A stretch of 64,000 nucleotides of DNA from Macrotis lagotis (Eukaryota > Chordata > Mammalia > Peramelemorphia > Peramelidae): assembly GCF_037893015.1 (NCBI RefSeq), contig NC_133660.1, positions 281,543,067 to 281,607,066 of the forward strand, read 5' to 3'. The translations under genes were made by a program, and so were the position numbers. Below are positions 24,118 through 35,900 of the stretch, one piece after another; the stretch's first letter is position 1; each line of letters begins with the position of its first letter. Under the pieces are notes generated by a model, which was not told the origin of the DNA, did not search any database, and saw only the letters and a program-made list of their open reading frames with translations.

Positions 24118-24262
24118 TTGTTCACGTGGACTGCTTGTGCCCCATCTGTGGTGGAGTATTCCAAGCTCCTGTTGGCCTGATCAGCCACACTTCGATCTGC
24201 CTCAAACAGTGCTATCATTTCAGTCTTCTTCAAGAACCAAGGTCAAGAATCATAATAATAAT
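24118..24262 (+). mobile_element. RTE-type LINE 3' end remnant (C-terminal zinc-finger segment)
   Basis: One frame reads CPICGGVFQAPVGLISH followed by TSICLK, close to the CPxCGRxFxxRxGLxSHxRTH segment I recall at the C-terminus of RTE-clade LINE proteins. It is followed by 'cttcttcaagaaccaaggtc', the tail shared with RTE-mobilised SINEs, and an (AAT)n end. No reverse-transcriptase segment remains. It is far too short for a host zinc-finger gene. Confidence 0.5.
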
Positions 24263-24349
24263 AGCTAATATTTACATCACACTTAATATGGACCGGGCAC
24301 TGGACTAAGCACTTTATCATCTCATTTGATTCTAAATGTCTTGCCCAGA

Positions 24350-24565
24350 GTCAAATGGCTAGGTGGCTATAGTCTGGAATCCTAAAGATTGCTCTTCCTG
24401 GGCACTTAATGTATGGCCCTGGACAAGTGACTTAACCCTGCTTACCTCAGTTTCCTCCTCTGTAAAATAAATCGGAGAAGGGTATGGCAAGGGGATCGGG
24501 TATCTTTGCCATGAAAACCACACAAAAAGGGGTGGCAAAGACTCAGATGAGACTGAATCACAATG
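24350..24565 (+). repeat. CORE-SINE with RTE/BovB-like tail
   Basis: The head 'ggctaggtggctatagtctg' is followed by 'ggacaagtgacttaaccctg', 'cctcagtttcctcctctgta' and the tail 'gccatgaaaaccacac...ggcaaagactcagatgagactgaa', which resembles the 'agagtcggacacgactgaa' ending of RTE-mobilised SINEs. Confidence 0.6.
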
Positions 24566-25039
24566 GTAATGCCCCCCCCCCACTCAGGTCCTCAGGACAC
24601 TAGATCCAGCTGGCTCTCCACCGAACTTCAGCTGTCCCTACTTAGTAGAGAATTAACCAGGGCTGGTTGGCATTGGTGCTGCACGTGATTCCTGTAAGAG
24701 GCGCTTCTGGCTGAACTGCCAAAGCACCCAGTGGCCTCGGGTAGAGTTTGCAGGCCACTGGAACCCTCAGATCATTTTCACAGGAATAGCTTAAATAACC
24801 CCGCCTCCCACATCTCATCTAGCACTCCCTGGTGGTTTCCTCCTTCCTCCTCTTCCTTTCCACTCCTCCCAATTCCCCCTACCCCCACCCACTGGTGCCC
24901 CTCCTCCCTCCCGGACTGGGGGAAGCCATCCAGTCATAGGCAGTTGACTGCTCCTGCCTCGCCTCCCTGGGGGGGTGGGGACCCTAGCTCCTCCTCTCTG
25001 CTCCTAGCAGCACCCCCCATCCCACACCAGGGCTGGAGT

Positions 25040-25400
25040 AAGGACCAGCGTCCCGGGAGGCGGAGGCGAGATTCGAGGTAGATCCCGGTGCCAACTGGCC
25101 AGCCCAGCGCCCTGCCCAGCGCGCCCGGGGCCATGGGCCTCTGAGGCCGGCCCGGACGGGCCAGCTGCGCGCAGCTAGGCTCAGCTTCGGCAGCTCCATG
25201 CGGGGGGCCGAGCCATGAGCAGCGGCCGCACCGAGTTCAGCATCGATGATGCCTTTGAACTGTCCCTGGAGGAGGGGGGCCCGGGCCCCGGCGGGAGCTC
25301 CCCGCGTTTTGGGGCGCTGCACTTTGAGCGCAAGGGCCGGGGGGACTCGGAAGAGGAGGGCGAGAAGCAGTCTCGTCTCAAGTACCAGGTGAGCCTTCCC
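25040..25400 (+). promoter_or_regulatory. TMEM134: CpG island and TMEM134 promoter/5' UTR
   Basis: CpG-dense DNA from about 25040 that includes the start codon at 25215 and the whole first exon. No TATA box is seen. The 5' UTR is probably about 100-200 bases. Confidence 0.65.
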
Positions 25401-27924
25401 CCCACTCCCCCAGGACGACCGGCACCCCGGCTTCTCGGTGCCTCAGTCTCCTCATCTGTAAAATGGGGGGAAGCGCTCCTCGCCCAGGCCCCTTCCAGCT
25501 TTGCATCTTGCAGGATCCGTGACTGGCCCGAAGCCCAAGACTTCAAACTGGAAGAGACCCCAGAATCCAAGGCCCCCCCACCCCACTCCCACCCCCCACT
25601 TCCCAGTTCGGGAAAGGCCCGCCCTTGAGTCGCGCAGAGGGGGCTCCCCAGCCAGGCCCCCTTCCCTTCCCCAGACATCCCTCCCCCCCCACCCAGCCCC
25701 AGATCCTCTCCCCGGGACGGTCCCCTTGCAGACATCCTTCTCAGCCCTTGCCTCACTGGGCAGGCAACTCCCAGCCCGGGCTCCAGCTCAGCCTTCTGAG
25801 CCACCCACCTCCCAATGCTCTGGCTGAATCATCAGACTCGTCAGGCTGGTGAGCAGCTGTCCCAAGACAGTCGGGGCTGCTTCCAGGCTGGAGAAGAGGT
25901 GGGGGCCCAGGGAACCCCCCAACAATCTGCTCTTTTATTTTGGAGCAGAACTTGGAGAATGATGAGGATGGCACCCGGATTCCATCGGATCCCGATGGAG
26001 CCATGAAGCTCAGGTTAGGATGCCCTCTTTTCCCCTCCTGGCCTTCGCCAGCTCCTGGGGGGACCCCCTTCTCAGTGTGGCCTCTCCCAGCAGGGACCCG
26101 GGCCCATCTTCCACCCGAAGTTCTCAGTGGTCATTCAGCACCATCAGCAACACTACTCAGCGCTCCTACCACGCCTGCTTCAGGTGAGGGCAGGGCCCCC
26201 TCCCTCCTGGGCAGGGCTCCTTCCCGGCCTCATCCTACCCTCCCTCCCGGATGCTCTCCGACTCCAACCTTCTCCTTAACAGGACTTGGAACCCAGAGAT
26301 CAGTCTTCACTCCACCCCTCACTTGCTCTGTGACTGCAATCTCTCTAGGTCTCAGTTTCCTTCTCCATAAAATGGGGTTAAATGAGATGACTTAGAACTC
26401 CCGAATGTTATTCATGTGGGAGCTGTTATCTTCCCCACCAGCAGTATCACTATTTGTGTTTTCTTGTTTGGCCTCAGCTGGACACAACACCCTCTGATCC
26501 AGAAGAACCGTCGGGTGGTTCTGGCCTCCTTCCTGTTGTTGTTGCTGGGCCTCAGTGAGTGTCTGGCTCCCAGGCCATATGTTCAACCTCATACCCTAAC
26601 TAACCACTGACCTTACATGCTGGGGGACTGGGAGTGGGGAGTTGGGAATGGTGCTGGGAGAAGGAAGGGAAGGACAGATAGAAGGAAGGAGGGACAGAAG
26701 AGTTGGCCATGCAGCTCCAGGCTTCCTTCCAAATCCAAGATCTAACTTGACTCTTGAAAGTGAATCGGTTGACTTCACATCCAAGAGAGAATGGAGACAA
26801 TTTAGAGATCTGAGGAGAAAATCAAGGGAGGACCTGGGGAAGCCTGTGTATAGAGAAGACACCTCTGCCCTCTTGGAGCTCACACACCCACACACATTTC
26901 TCCTTGCCAGCATTAGTAGTGGCAAAGCTGGTTGAACTGGAACAATCACTTTCCCTCTCTGGGCTTGTTTCTTCCATCTAAAATGGTGATGTGAACCAAG
27001 TTCTAAGCCCCCTGTGGTCTTCAGATGCTCACATCCTTCTGGGAAAAAGAATAGGCAAAAGAAACATGGAGGAACTTTGATGCAGTTGGTGAGGGTAGGG
27101 GGAATAGAGAATTTGGAGGCAAAAAAGACTAATATCTGGGTGACCAATAGGCCTTGGATTTCTCACCTGTCAAATGAAGGTTTTGGACTAGCTGTCCCTA
27201 AATCTGTGACTCTCTGGGGCACTGGGGGAAGATTCAGGAGGGGCCTCATATGGGTGGTGGCACCTTCCAAAGATGGCCTTGCAGGAAGTGGGGGGTATCT
27301 CAGGAGCGAGTAAGAAATTACAAAGTCCAATGATCAATAGAGATTCTCTGACCTAGCACTCCCCATTCTCCCACTTGCCTTCTGCCCCTCTCCTGACCTT
27401 CTGACTGAAGCACTCATCCTTATTGGGATAGGACTCCAGGTGAAGCCTTCTTCAGGTGAGAGCCCCCTTTGTACCCCCAGTCTCCTTCCCTGGAATCTCT
27501 GAGATGCATGATGGGTAGGGAAGGTTTGGGGAGGAGAAAAGAGAGGCTCATTCCTAGGATCAACTTGGCTCCCAGCCCCTACATAATCCAGCTGCCCCAC
27601 CCCCTTGGCTTTTTTCTAGCCTTGACCTAGGCTGGCCTTTGGGGTTGGGATTGAGTCCAACCTGCCTCCTCTCTCCCTGCAGGTGTCTCCAGTGCCATCT
27701 TCTTTGTCCCTGGCTTCCTGTTGCTCATCCCTGGAGGTGCACCCCAGGCCTGGTGGGGAGAGGGGAGGGGAAGGTCCCCACTTCCTGGGACCGGGGGAAG
27801 GGTGGCTAAGGATAAATTGGTGACAGACTGCTCCCTTGCAGTGTACCACGTCATCTTCATTTACTTCGCCGTCAAGGGCCACCGAGGCTTCCAGTTCTTC
27901 TACTTGCCTTACTTTGAGAAATGA
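25215..27924 (+). CDS. TMEM134: TMEM134, transmembrane protein 134, 7 exons
   Basis: Coding exons: 25215-25388, 25949-26013, 26094-26183, 26478-26554, 27411-27455, 27683-27736, 27842-27924. They sum to 588 nt, giving 195 aa, the same length as human. The protein starts MSSGRTEFSIDDAFELSLEE and has an acidic, serine-rich N-terminal half predicted to be cytosolic. Two hydrophobic spans follow (about 123-144 and 152-178), and it ends in the conserved GHRGFQFFYLPYFEK. In human cells it is reported to dampen NF-kappaB signalling and to bind the hepatitis E virus capsid protein; its molecular activity is not known. Exon 5 is 45 nt with the same phase at both ends and codes the second half of the first span. 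Exon 3 has a CAGCAG acceptor that could add one Ser. Confidence 0.95.
25435..25505 (+). repeat. MIR-type fragment in TMEM134 intron 1
   Basis: Contains 'gcctcagtctcctcatctgt' and 'aaaatggggg', the well-preserved part of a MIR element, 50 bases after the exon 1 donor. Confidence 0.6.
26285..26405 (+). repeat. MIR-type SINE in TMEM134 intron 3
   Basis: Contains 'tctgtgactgcaatctctct', 'ggtctcagtttccttctcca' and 'taaaatggggttaaatgaga'. It ends about 70 bases before the exon 4 acceptor. Confidence 0.65.
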
Positions 27925-28542
27925 GCCCTGGGCCTGCATCTGGGATGAAGCTCCCCCACGCCATGCTGCCTCAGCAGCCAGGAAATAGACACAGCTGGCC
28001 GGATACTTGGAGGCCGGACAGCTCCAGGCTGGGTGGGAGGAAGAGGGTGGGGAAGGGGGCCTGACAGGACGGAGGCATCCCCTTCCCCCTCCTAGAACTG
28101 AAAGAGACCTCCAAGGTCAACCAGGCCAATGCTCTGCTTTTCCCAAGGAGGGAGCAATAGTGCCTTACCCAGTGACAGCCAGCAAGGCTGTCATGGAACC
28201 CAGATTGGGACCTGGACCTTCTGCTTCCTCATCACTACATTCCAACGACCTCTGAGCCTGCTAAGACAGGCAAGAGTTGGCACTGATGCCCATTGCTCCT
28301 TGCCCAGTCCTCCATGACCCAGCCACCACAGGACTCCTGGAGGTCAGAGCTGGAGGTTCTCTCAGGAAGTTTACTCTCCCCAGTTCTGCCCGTCCTTCCT
28401 CTGTCTTTGCCCTCCTTGGGTTTCCCTGGCTCTGGGGCCAGGCCTTCCTCAGTCCTTACCCCCCACCCCGACTTTAATTCTGGTGCCTTTAACTTATTAG
28501 GAAGACCCTGAAGCCATCCTCACATTTAGGGTCTCCTGTCCA

Positions 28543-28548
28543 AATAAA
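28543..28548 (+). terminator. TMEM134: TMEM134 polyadenylation signal (AATAAA)
   Basis: A canonical AATAAA about 620 bases after the stop codon, followed by 'tggcttttgattctgattgg' and then 'gtgtgctctttt', a GT/T-rich downstream element. The 3' UTR would be 27925 to about 28570. Confidence 0.85.
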
Positions 28549-28825
28549 GTGGCTTTTGATTCTGATTGGGGAAAGTGTGCTCTTTTCTCTTCCCTTAAAA
28601 TCCCTCACTCCCCCAACTAGGACAGGTTCAAAGACTAAGACGACCCTTTGAAGGAGGTCACATGAATAGGACTGTCCCCTCAGTGTAGATGAGGAAAGTG
28701 ACCCAGAAGGGTCCAGTCACTTGTTCAAGATGACAAAGCTCCTACACTCCAGAGGAGGGGACTCGTCTTAACTGCAGATCTGGCTCCCTTCCCATCCTGC
28801 CCTCCACAGGGCCTTCCTCTTCTCT

Positions 28826-28970
28826 TTTGGCAAGGCAATAGAGTTAAGTGACTTGCCCAAAGAAGTCACATAGCTAGTAAGTATCAAGTATCTGATGTCA
28901 CATTTGAACTCAGGTCCTCCTGACTCCATGGCCAGTGCTCTAAATATTGTACCACCTAGCTGTTCCAGTC
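28826..28970 (-). repeat. old WSINE-type SINE
   Basis: Reverse copy: 'ggcaaggcaatagagttaag', 'cttgcccaaagaagtcacat', 'tctgatgtcacatttgaact', 'gtaccacctagctgttcc'. It is diverged from the younger copies. Confidence 0.75.
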
Positions 28971-29029
28971 CCTCTTTTTAGACTTTTTATAGTTCTTTTA
29001 TTTTTATATTATTATTACTATTATTATTT

Positions 29030-29174
29030 TAGGTTTTTGCAAGGCAATGGGGTTAAGTGGCTTGCCCAAGGCCACACAGCTAGGTAATCATTAAGTGTCT
29101 GAGGCCGGATTTGAACCCAGGTCCTCCTGACTCCAGGGCCGGTGCTCTATCCACTGCACCACCTAGCTGCCCCC
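29030..29174 (-). repeat. WSINE1-type SINE, near full length
   Basis: Reverse copy: 'aggtttttgcaaggcaatgg', 'cttgcccaaggccacacagc', 'tgaggccggatttgaaccca', 'ctgcaccacctagctgcccc'. AT-rich 'attattatttt' lies on both sides (about 29019-29029 and 29175-29185) and may be the target-site duplication. Confidence 0.9.
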
Positions 29175-31964
29175 ATTATTATTTTCAAATAGATTCTACC
29201 TTCCTTCTCTAGGAATCCTTTGTAAGAAAAAGACCGGGGGGAGGGAACAGCTGTGAAAAATTCACCAATGTATCAGCTATGTCTGATAGCATATAATAGA
29301 CCTATGGTCCCCCCCTACCCCTGGAAAAAAGCCCTCCTCAAAAAAAAATGAAAAAGGGGTTGAAGTGTCTTGTTTTTATCACTGACACACAAGCCAAAGA
29401 TTCCTTCCCCCCCACCCCATAACAAAGCAAAACACAGTAGCCAATGTAGGCTTCATTCCACACATGGGGCTCACCACCTCTCGGGCCAAAGGTCTGGAGA
29501 TTGCTTTTTCACCATTAGACTGGTCATTGCCTTGGGCACAGTCCTTGCACCTTATGGTTGTTCCCCTTAATAGAACTGGGATCATCTTCTAAATTGTTCC
29601 TTGGACCTGTTTTCTTGGCTTTGTGTCATTTGATACAAATCTTTGGATTCTTCATATTCATGCCTTGCAGAATATGCCATTCCATGCCCTGGTTGGTCCC
29701 CTGGGCTCTCTTTCATGCCTTTGGCCTTGCTCCTCCCACCTCTCAGGTTTGGGCTTCTCACCACTACCCCTCCCCCTTCCCTGGCAGTTAGATGAACAGC
29801 CTGGTCAGTGAGGGAGGAATGCTCAAAACTGGCTCTGGAAGGGGCCTTTGCCTCGTTCCCTCCTTTAAGGACCCAAGTCACGGCCACACAGAGTTGGAAG
29901 GGACTCCAGCCCAGCTGGTGTGACTCATACCCCAAAGGAACCCTCCTAAGATAGGCTAGAATTGGCAGCCTCTGCCCAAAGAGCTCCCAGGAGACCTGCC
30001 CTGCTCTGTCCCAAGCAGGACACCTGACATCTTTCAGAAATCCTTCATGATATCCTGACCTCGCTCTAGTCGTTGCTCCTGGTCCTGCTCTTTGGGTGCC
30101 CCACAGCACAAATTGGATCTCTTCCCCCTACGGAGCCCTTTAAATCCTCGAAGCCAGTTCATAGCCTTTTCTTCTCCAGGCTAAGCAACGGCCATTCCTT
30201 CAAGTGGGATGACTGTCCACACTCTCCTCTGAAATGGGGGTGACCAGAACCACCACGACTCGCCTTGAGTTCCCCCAGGATGGCCCTCTGGGGTAGAGGG
30301 AGTCTCTGGGTCAGATCCCAGAATGAAGGTCAAGGCCTCTCCAGGCAGGCCCACTGTACGCCCCAGAGAGGAGCTGAAGCACTGAGATGGGGAGAGAGCT
30401 TGGTAGCCATCCCTCTGGTGTAACCCCTTCTCCTACTAAGAATAGCAGACTCTAACATCTGTACTTATTTCATTTGATTCACATTGCAGCCCGTGTCACA
30501 GATGAGAGAACTACATCAGAGTCAAAGGCAGGATCTATAGGATGGCTGGGTGAACCAGTGGATGGGCAGTTCCTGATGCAGTTAGGGAGATGGGGTCGAA
30601 CCCGCCTCAGATACTTACTGACGCTGTGTGCGGTTTCTTTAGGTGAGCATTTGAATTCACTTCTCTCCTTAGTCTAATGGGGTAATAAGAGCTCCAGCAA
30701 CGTTGCAAACCTTAAAGCATTGCATCAACGTGAGCTCTTAGGAGCCCAGGGCTTCCCAGCTGCAAGGCCAAAGAGGTAGGTGACTCCAATGGGGTGGCTG
30801 TACCCTGGCCCATACTTTAGTGAGGAAGGGTCTAAGGACATGCCCCTGAGATCCCCCCTACTCTCAAATTCTGAGGCCCCATGACTTACAGGTAGTCCTA
30901 ATGCCAGCTGGAAGAAAATATAGGGCTTTTTCATTTAAAAATAAAATAAGCATTTAAAAAGTAATTAGAGCCCCATCTTTGTTTCACCTCAAGCCCAGAT
31001 GCTTTCTCCAACATGTGACCTGCCCTGAGCCTCAGAGACTGTACGGTACCTCTAGGCCCCACTTCCTGCTTCCCCCAAAGGTGGGGGCCCCAGGCCTTTC
31101 TTATCTAGAGAGAGAACCTTCTCAGGCTAGCAGCCCCTGCTTCTTCCTGGCCCTAGGATGGCAGCTGGGCTGATGTTTCCGATGCCCAGGGAACAAGGAC
31201 ACCAGAGAGAATGACGTGGAAATGGGAATTGGAGGCCAATGTCCTGGTTCATAGCCTGGTGCTGGTTCCTCCAGGGGCCACCAGAGCCATCCCAGAATGT
31301 GGGCCATGCTACAAAACTGGCACCTGCCCCATCTCTCTGGCTCCTGCTGATCCGGAGATCCCTTTCCCTGCCTCTTCTTGGGACAGATGGAGGACAAAAG
31401 GCAGGGCAAGCAGATGGACGGTGCCCTCTGATGTCAGCTGTGGATCTGGGCAGGCAGGAGGAGTGAGATCAGAACAGCCAAGCAGGAGATAAGCCAGTGA
31501 GCCAAGGAGGAGGAAGTCCTGGTGTTCTGGGGCGGCCAATTAGGGCATCTGGTCAATTCCCAGTGGTTCGAGTTGGAAAACCTCTGGCAACAACCCTCCT
31601 AACCCTGCCCTCGCTAGTGCTCTGATCCCAGTTGGCCTGGTTGGCCCTTTCTCCCCACTTACTTAGATAATTCTGCAAGTGCCAGTGTGCCAGTGTGCCA
31701 TGAGCCCAACCTTGGGTGGGCTGGGGTCAGGGAGTCAGGAAAAGGGATTGAAACCAGCCCTTGCCCCTTGCAGAGATCTCCCACACAGGCAGGGCCCAGC
31801 TAGAGGCTCTGGGACAGTGCGTGACCAACTGTGAAATGGGAACCTGAGACAAAAGAGGAACTGTGTGGGTTGGGGTGAGCCAAGGAGGACTTCCCGGAGG
31901 CGAGACTCAGGCTGGGCAGGAAATTGCCTTCAAATCCCTGCTCTGCCAATTGCTCTCTTTATGA

Positions 31965-32115
31965 TGGGGAACAGCTGGAAGGGACCTCAAAGGTCTTCCC
32001 TCTAATCCCCTCATTTTTCAGGTGAGGAAACCAAGGCCCAGAAAATAATGTGAGGGGCCCAAGGTCACCCAAATGACCAGTGCTAGGAATAGAATTTGAA
32101 CTCAGGTTCTCTGTT
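31965..32115 (-). repeat. MIR-type SINE near the CABP4 3' end
   Basis: Contains 'acagctggaagggacctcaa', 'cctcatttttcaggtgagga', 'aaccaaggcccagaa' and 'gcccaaggtcacccaaatga'. It lies 310 bases beyond the CABP4 stop codon. Confidence 0.7.
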
Positions 32116-32425
32116 TCTAGATGTCAGAGGGGCTGCAGAGATGAGATAGGTATGCTCTCGCCTGAGCTGACCCCCTTCCTTTCTCTAGACTCAGTGTTCT
32201 CTTCTGTAGAACTAAGGAGAAGGTTAGACCGGTCTCATGTAGGGTCTCATGGTAGGGTCTCTATGTCTTTGGGGATGAGTGGGTAGGCGTGGTAGTCCAG
32301 AAGGGAATATCAGCAAATGAAGGAGGAAGCATTAGGGCTCCCCAGGGTCATCAAAAGCAGGCTGCCCCATCAGACTTAGCTGATTTCTGGGCATTGTGGG
32401 GTGCCTGGGTCCAGTATCCTTCAAC

Positions 32426-32858
32426 TTAGCGGGCTGACAGCATCATCACAAACTCTGGGGGGGAGAGATGAGAGATGAGAGATGAGAGCAGGTGGAATGG
32501 GGAAATTGGGGTAAAGCAGAAGATTAGGGAAGTACATTGGGTGGGGACTCACCATCAAAGTCCACATGCCCATCTCCATTGAGATCGACCTCTCGAAGGA
32601 TCTCGTCCAACTCAGGCCCCACCAAAGGCTCCCCAAGCAGGGCAGGGGCAGCAGCCCGCAGTTCAGCCACAGTGATCCGACCATCCCTGTCTGCATCAAA
32701 CTACAGGAAAGCCAGGCAGAGGGGCTCAGCACCCCCCGTCCGGGTCCTCCCCCCCCCCCCACAGTCAGTGCTTCCTTGGACCCTGACTCTGCCCTCCAGG
32801 GTCTACCTATTACTCCCCTTTCTTTGTCCCTCCCCAGCCCCATGACTTTGTTCCCCTC

Positions 32859-32909
<51 letters not shown>

Positions 32910-35900
32910 TACCTCTCGGAAAGCAATGCGAAGTTCCCGGATGCCCAACATATGAGCTGTTTCCTCTCGGAGTTTTGGCCCCATCATCTCCACAAAATCT
33001 TCAAAGTCCACACAGCCACCCACTGTAGGACCCAAGGAGGAGCTTTAGGATGGCAGTGTGGCCTGGCTCTCTAACTGGGGCCCTAGAGGGCACTTCCCCC
33101 ACCCCAGACACTATGCTGGAATAGGATGGTCAGGAAACTTTTGTAAGCCTTAGCTGCCTCAGCCCCCTCAAGGGGCCCATGCCCAGGATTGGCTCCCTCA
33201 TTGGAAGACCCTTGTTCATACATTTTAGGAAACTTTGACCCCCAGGTTATATTCTCTGGAGGCTCAGAAGAATCTTTCTCTCACTGCACAGAGTGAAAGT
33301 CCCACGAGTTTGGAGACAGAGGAGGGGCTCCTCTGGAGAGGCGGAAGGATCTGATTAATCCAAACCTTCTCCTACTGACTCTTCAGGAACCATCTGCAAT
33401 CTTGCTTCCAGCCTCATCACTCAATCGAAGTTACGCTCCTCCCCCCACCCCCAAGTCGCCAGCCATCTCTTAATGGCCATAGCTGGCAGTCTCATCCCCA
33501 TCAATGTCTCTCCAGCACCACCTTCAGGGCACTCTCTCTGCCCTGGGCTCCTGGACACATCTAACCCTCAGACCATTCCTCTTCAGCCTCCTCAGCCCCA
33601 TCTCTGTCTAGCTAATAGGTGTCTCCCTAAGTTCTGACTTGGGCTCTCTGCCTTTCCCCTTCAGCATTGTCCCATTGGGTGACGATCTCAATTAACCATG
33701 GGATCAACTCTCCTCCCTGCGTGAGAAGCCCAGTTCTGAAGATGTCAAAGGTCCCAACCAGATCAAATCTTCCATCTTTTGACTGGCTTTGAAAGCTCTT
33801 CATGGCCTGCTTCCTTGCTCCCTTTTCAGTCTCCAGACACCCTAGTTCTCTCCAAATACTCAGTGATGGGACAGCCGCTGGCTTCCTTGCTGTTTCACGA
33901 GCAAAATAGTCCATCTTCCACCTCCGGGACTTTGCCTAGGCTGTGTCCTGACTAGGCAGAGCTGCACTCTCTTTCCTCTCCTGCTTAGTTTTCTTAGCTT
34001 CCTTTGAGATTCTCCTCAAAACCTTCTTTACGAGACTTTTTCCAGCTAGTAGCACGTCTCCTCCCAGATGACCTTCCCACTCTGTATCTATTATGTGAGT
34101 GTAACAGAAAACAATGCAGGGAAGAGATGAACCCTCCTCCTGGCCCTGCTATCTTCTGAGACCTTGAGCAAATCTCTTTCTCTGTGGGCCTCACGGACCA
34201 CATTGTAAAATAAGGGAGTTGAACCAGATGATCTCTGACATCCCTTTCAGCCCCAGGTTTACGACTGCATTAAAAACAAAACTCAAAACCTTTCCCAGGC
34301 TGGCCCAGGGGGCATCTGCATCCAACCCAGGTCTCCTGCATCTCCACTCACACTTCTGCCTGCTGATCACTGACACCCAGCCTGGTGACAGCCATCTCCC
34401 AGAAGGAAGGGTGAATCGGACAAGGAAGCCCTCTAGAGGCAACTTGCCCTCCCTCCCTCCATATGTGTCTGCAATCTGGTCAGCTGCCACTGGCCGACCC
34501 CCAGGGAGGCTCAGCCTTCCGGCTTGCCAGCCAGGAAGTGGCAGTTGTCTGGTTGCGTTTTCTTATAGAAATGAACTAAAATGAGGAAAATTCAGTCAAT
34601 GTCACAAGACTAGTCTTGTCTGAATTGGAGAAATTGCCTCGAGAATCCTAGAGACAGTTGGTCCATTAGTATTCAAAAACAGAGAGGACAGTTCTGGGGG
34701 CACCAAAGGTTCTGCCACAGCTCTCTATTTGTGCTGAAAGGACTTCCTTCAAACCCCCTCCCAAGTGCCTTGTTCTAAACCTGTGCTGTCCACCTCATAC
34801 AATGAGAGCCTCTCAGAATGTTGGGGATGAGAGAGCCCTTAGAACATAAAAGGTTAAAGCTGGAAAGGTCTTAGAACATAGAACACAGAGTGTCAGAGCT
34901 GGGCGGGCCCTTAGAACACAAAAGGTCAAAGATAAAAGGGCTGTTAGAACATAGAACACAGGATGTCAGAACTGGGAGGAAACTTAGAACCTGGCACACA
35001 GATTATCAGAGCAGGGAGGGCCTTCAGAATACAGACACAGAGTGTCAGAGCTGGGAGGGACTTAGAAAATAAAAAGTCAGCTCTGGGAGGACTCAGATTA
35101 TAGAACACAACAGAGACCAGAATATTAGAGCTGAGAGGGTCCTTAGAACATAAAAAGTCAAAGTTGGAGGTCCTTAGAATATAGAACACAGAGGATCAGA
35201 GCTGGGAGGTCCTTTAGAACATAGAACACAGTGTGTTAGAACTGGGAGGGAACACAATACAGTGTCAGAACTAGAAGGGTCCTTAGAACATAAAACGTCA
35301 GTTTTGGAAGCACCTTCAAATAGAGAACCCAGAGTGTCAGAGCTGGGAGGGCCCTTAGAACATTAAATATAAAAGTCTCAATGATGGAAGGAACCTCAGC
35401 ACATAAAAAGTCAGTCCTAAGAATATAGAACACTGAATATCAGAGCTAAGAAGGTCTCTAGAACATAGAACATGGAAAATCAGAACTGGGAGGAACCACA
35501 GAATGCCACAGCGGAGCAACCTCTAGAACACAGAACATGGAATGTCAGAGCTAGGAAGGCCTTTAGATCATAGGACACAATGTCAAAATTGGGAGGGACT
35601 CTAGGACATGAAATGTCAGAGTTGAAGGGAACCTTAGAACATAAAACATAGAATTTCACCTCTGGGAGGAACCTTGGAATATCAGACCTTAGAGAATATC
35701 TCCATCTTTCCTGATCACTAGATTTTGATAGACTTTTAGTTCTTTCTTTCCAGACTGAAAAGTTTACCCCCCCCTTTACTACTCCAATTTTCAGTCTGAT
35801 GTTGAGAGGAACTTTAAACCTTCCCCCTGTAGACCCCTCTATCTAGGTGCCCCCTTCCACCCCATTATGCCCACTCTATCCTACCCCTCACTTCCAGGCC

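Larger units (their letters stand above)
18760..25040. other. AIP-TMEM134 intergenic region, repeat-rich
   Basis: About 6.3 kb between the two promoters with no supported exon. 18760-19660 holds no repeat I can name. From 19660 on it is mostly transposon remnants: MIR-type at 19660-19840, an unclassified repeat at 20095-20860 interrupted by a SINE, two RTE-tailed copies at 21300-21570 and 22230-22460, SINE fragments, and an RTE-like 3' end at 24118-24262. About 24830-24960 is C-rich DNA leading to the TMEM134 CpG island. Confidence 0.6.
28570..32420. other. TMEM134-CABP4 intergenic region
   Basis: The two genes converge here. Recognisable elements are MIR-type DNA at about 28660-28760, two SINEs at 28826-28970 and 29030-29174, and another MIR-type copy at 31965-32115. 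The stretch 29210-31900 holds no exon or repeat I can name with confidence; its open frames are short and unlike any family I know. No CABP4 poly(A) hexamer was found on the minus strand just below 32426. Confidence 0.5.

Noticed and set aside
24126-24308. Possible C2H2 zinc-finger gene
   Set aside because: A single finger-like motif followed by an RTE-type tail and (AAT)n; it is better explained as a LINE remnant.
34825-35700. Regular units as a CRISPR-like array
   Set aside because: Eukaryotic intron; the units are diverged throughout, with no conserved repeat and unique spacer pattern.
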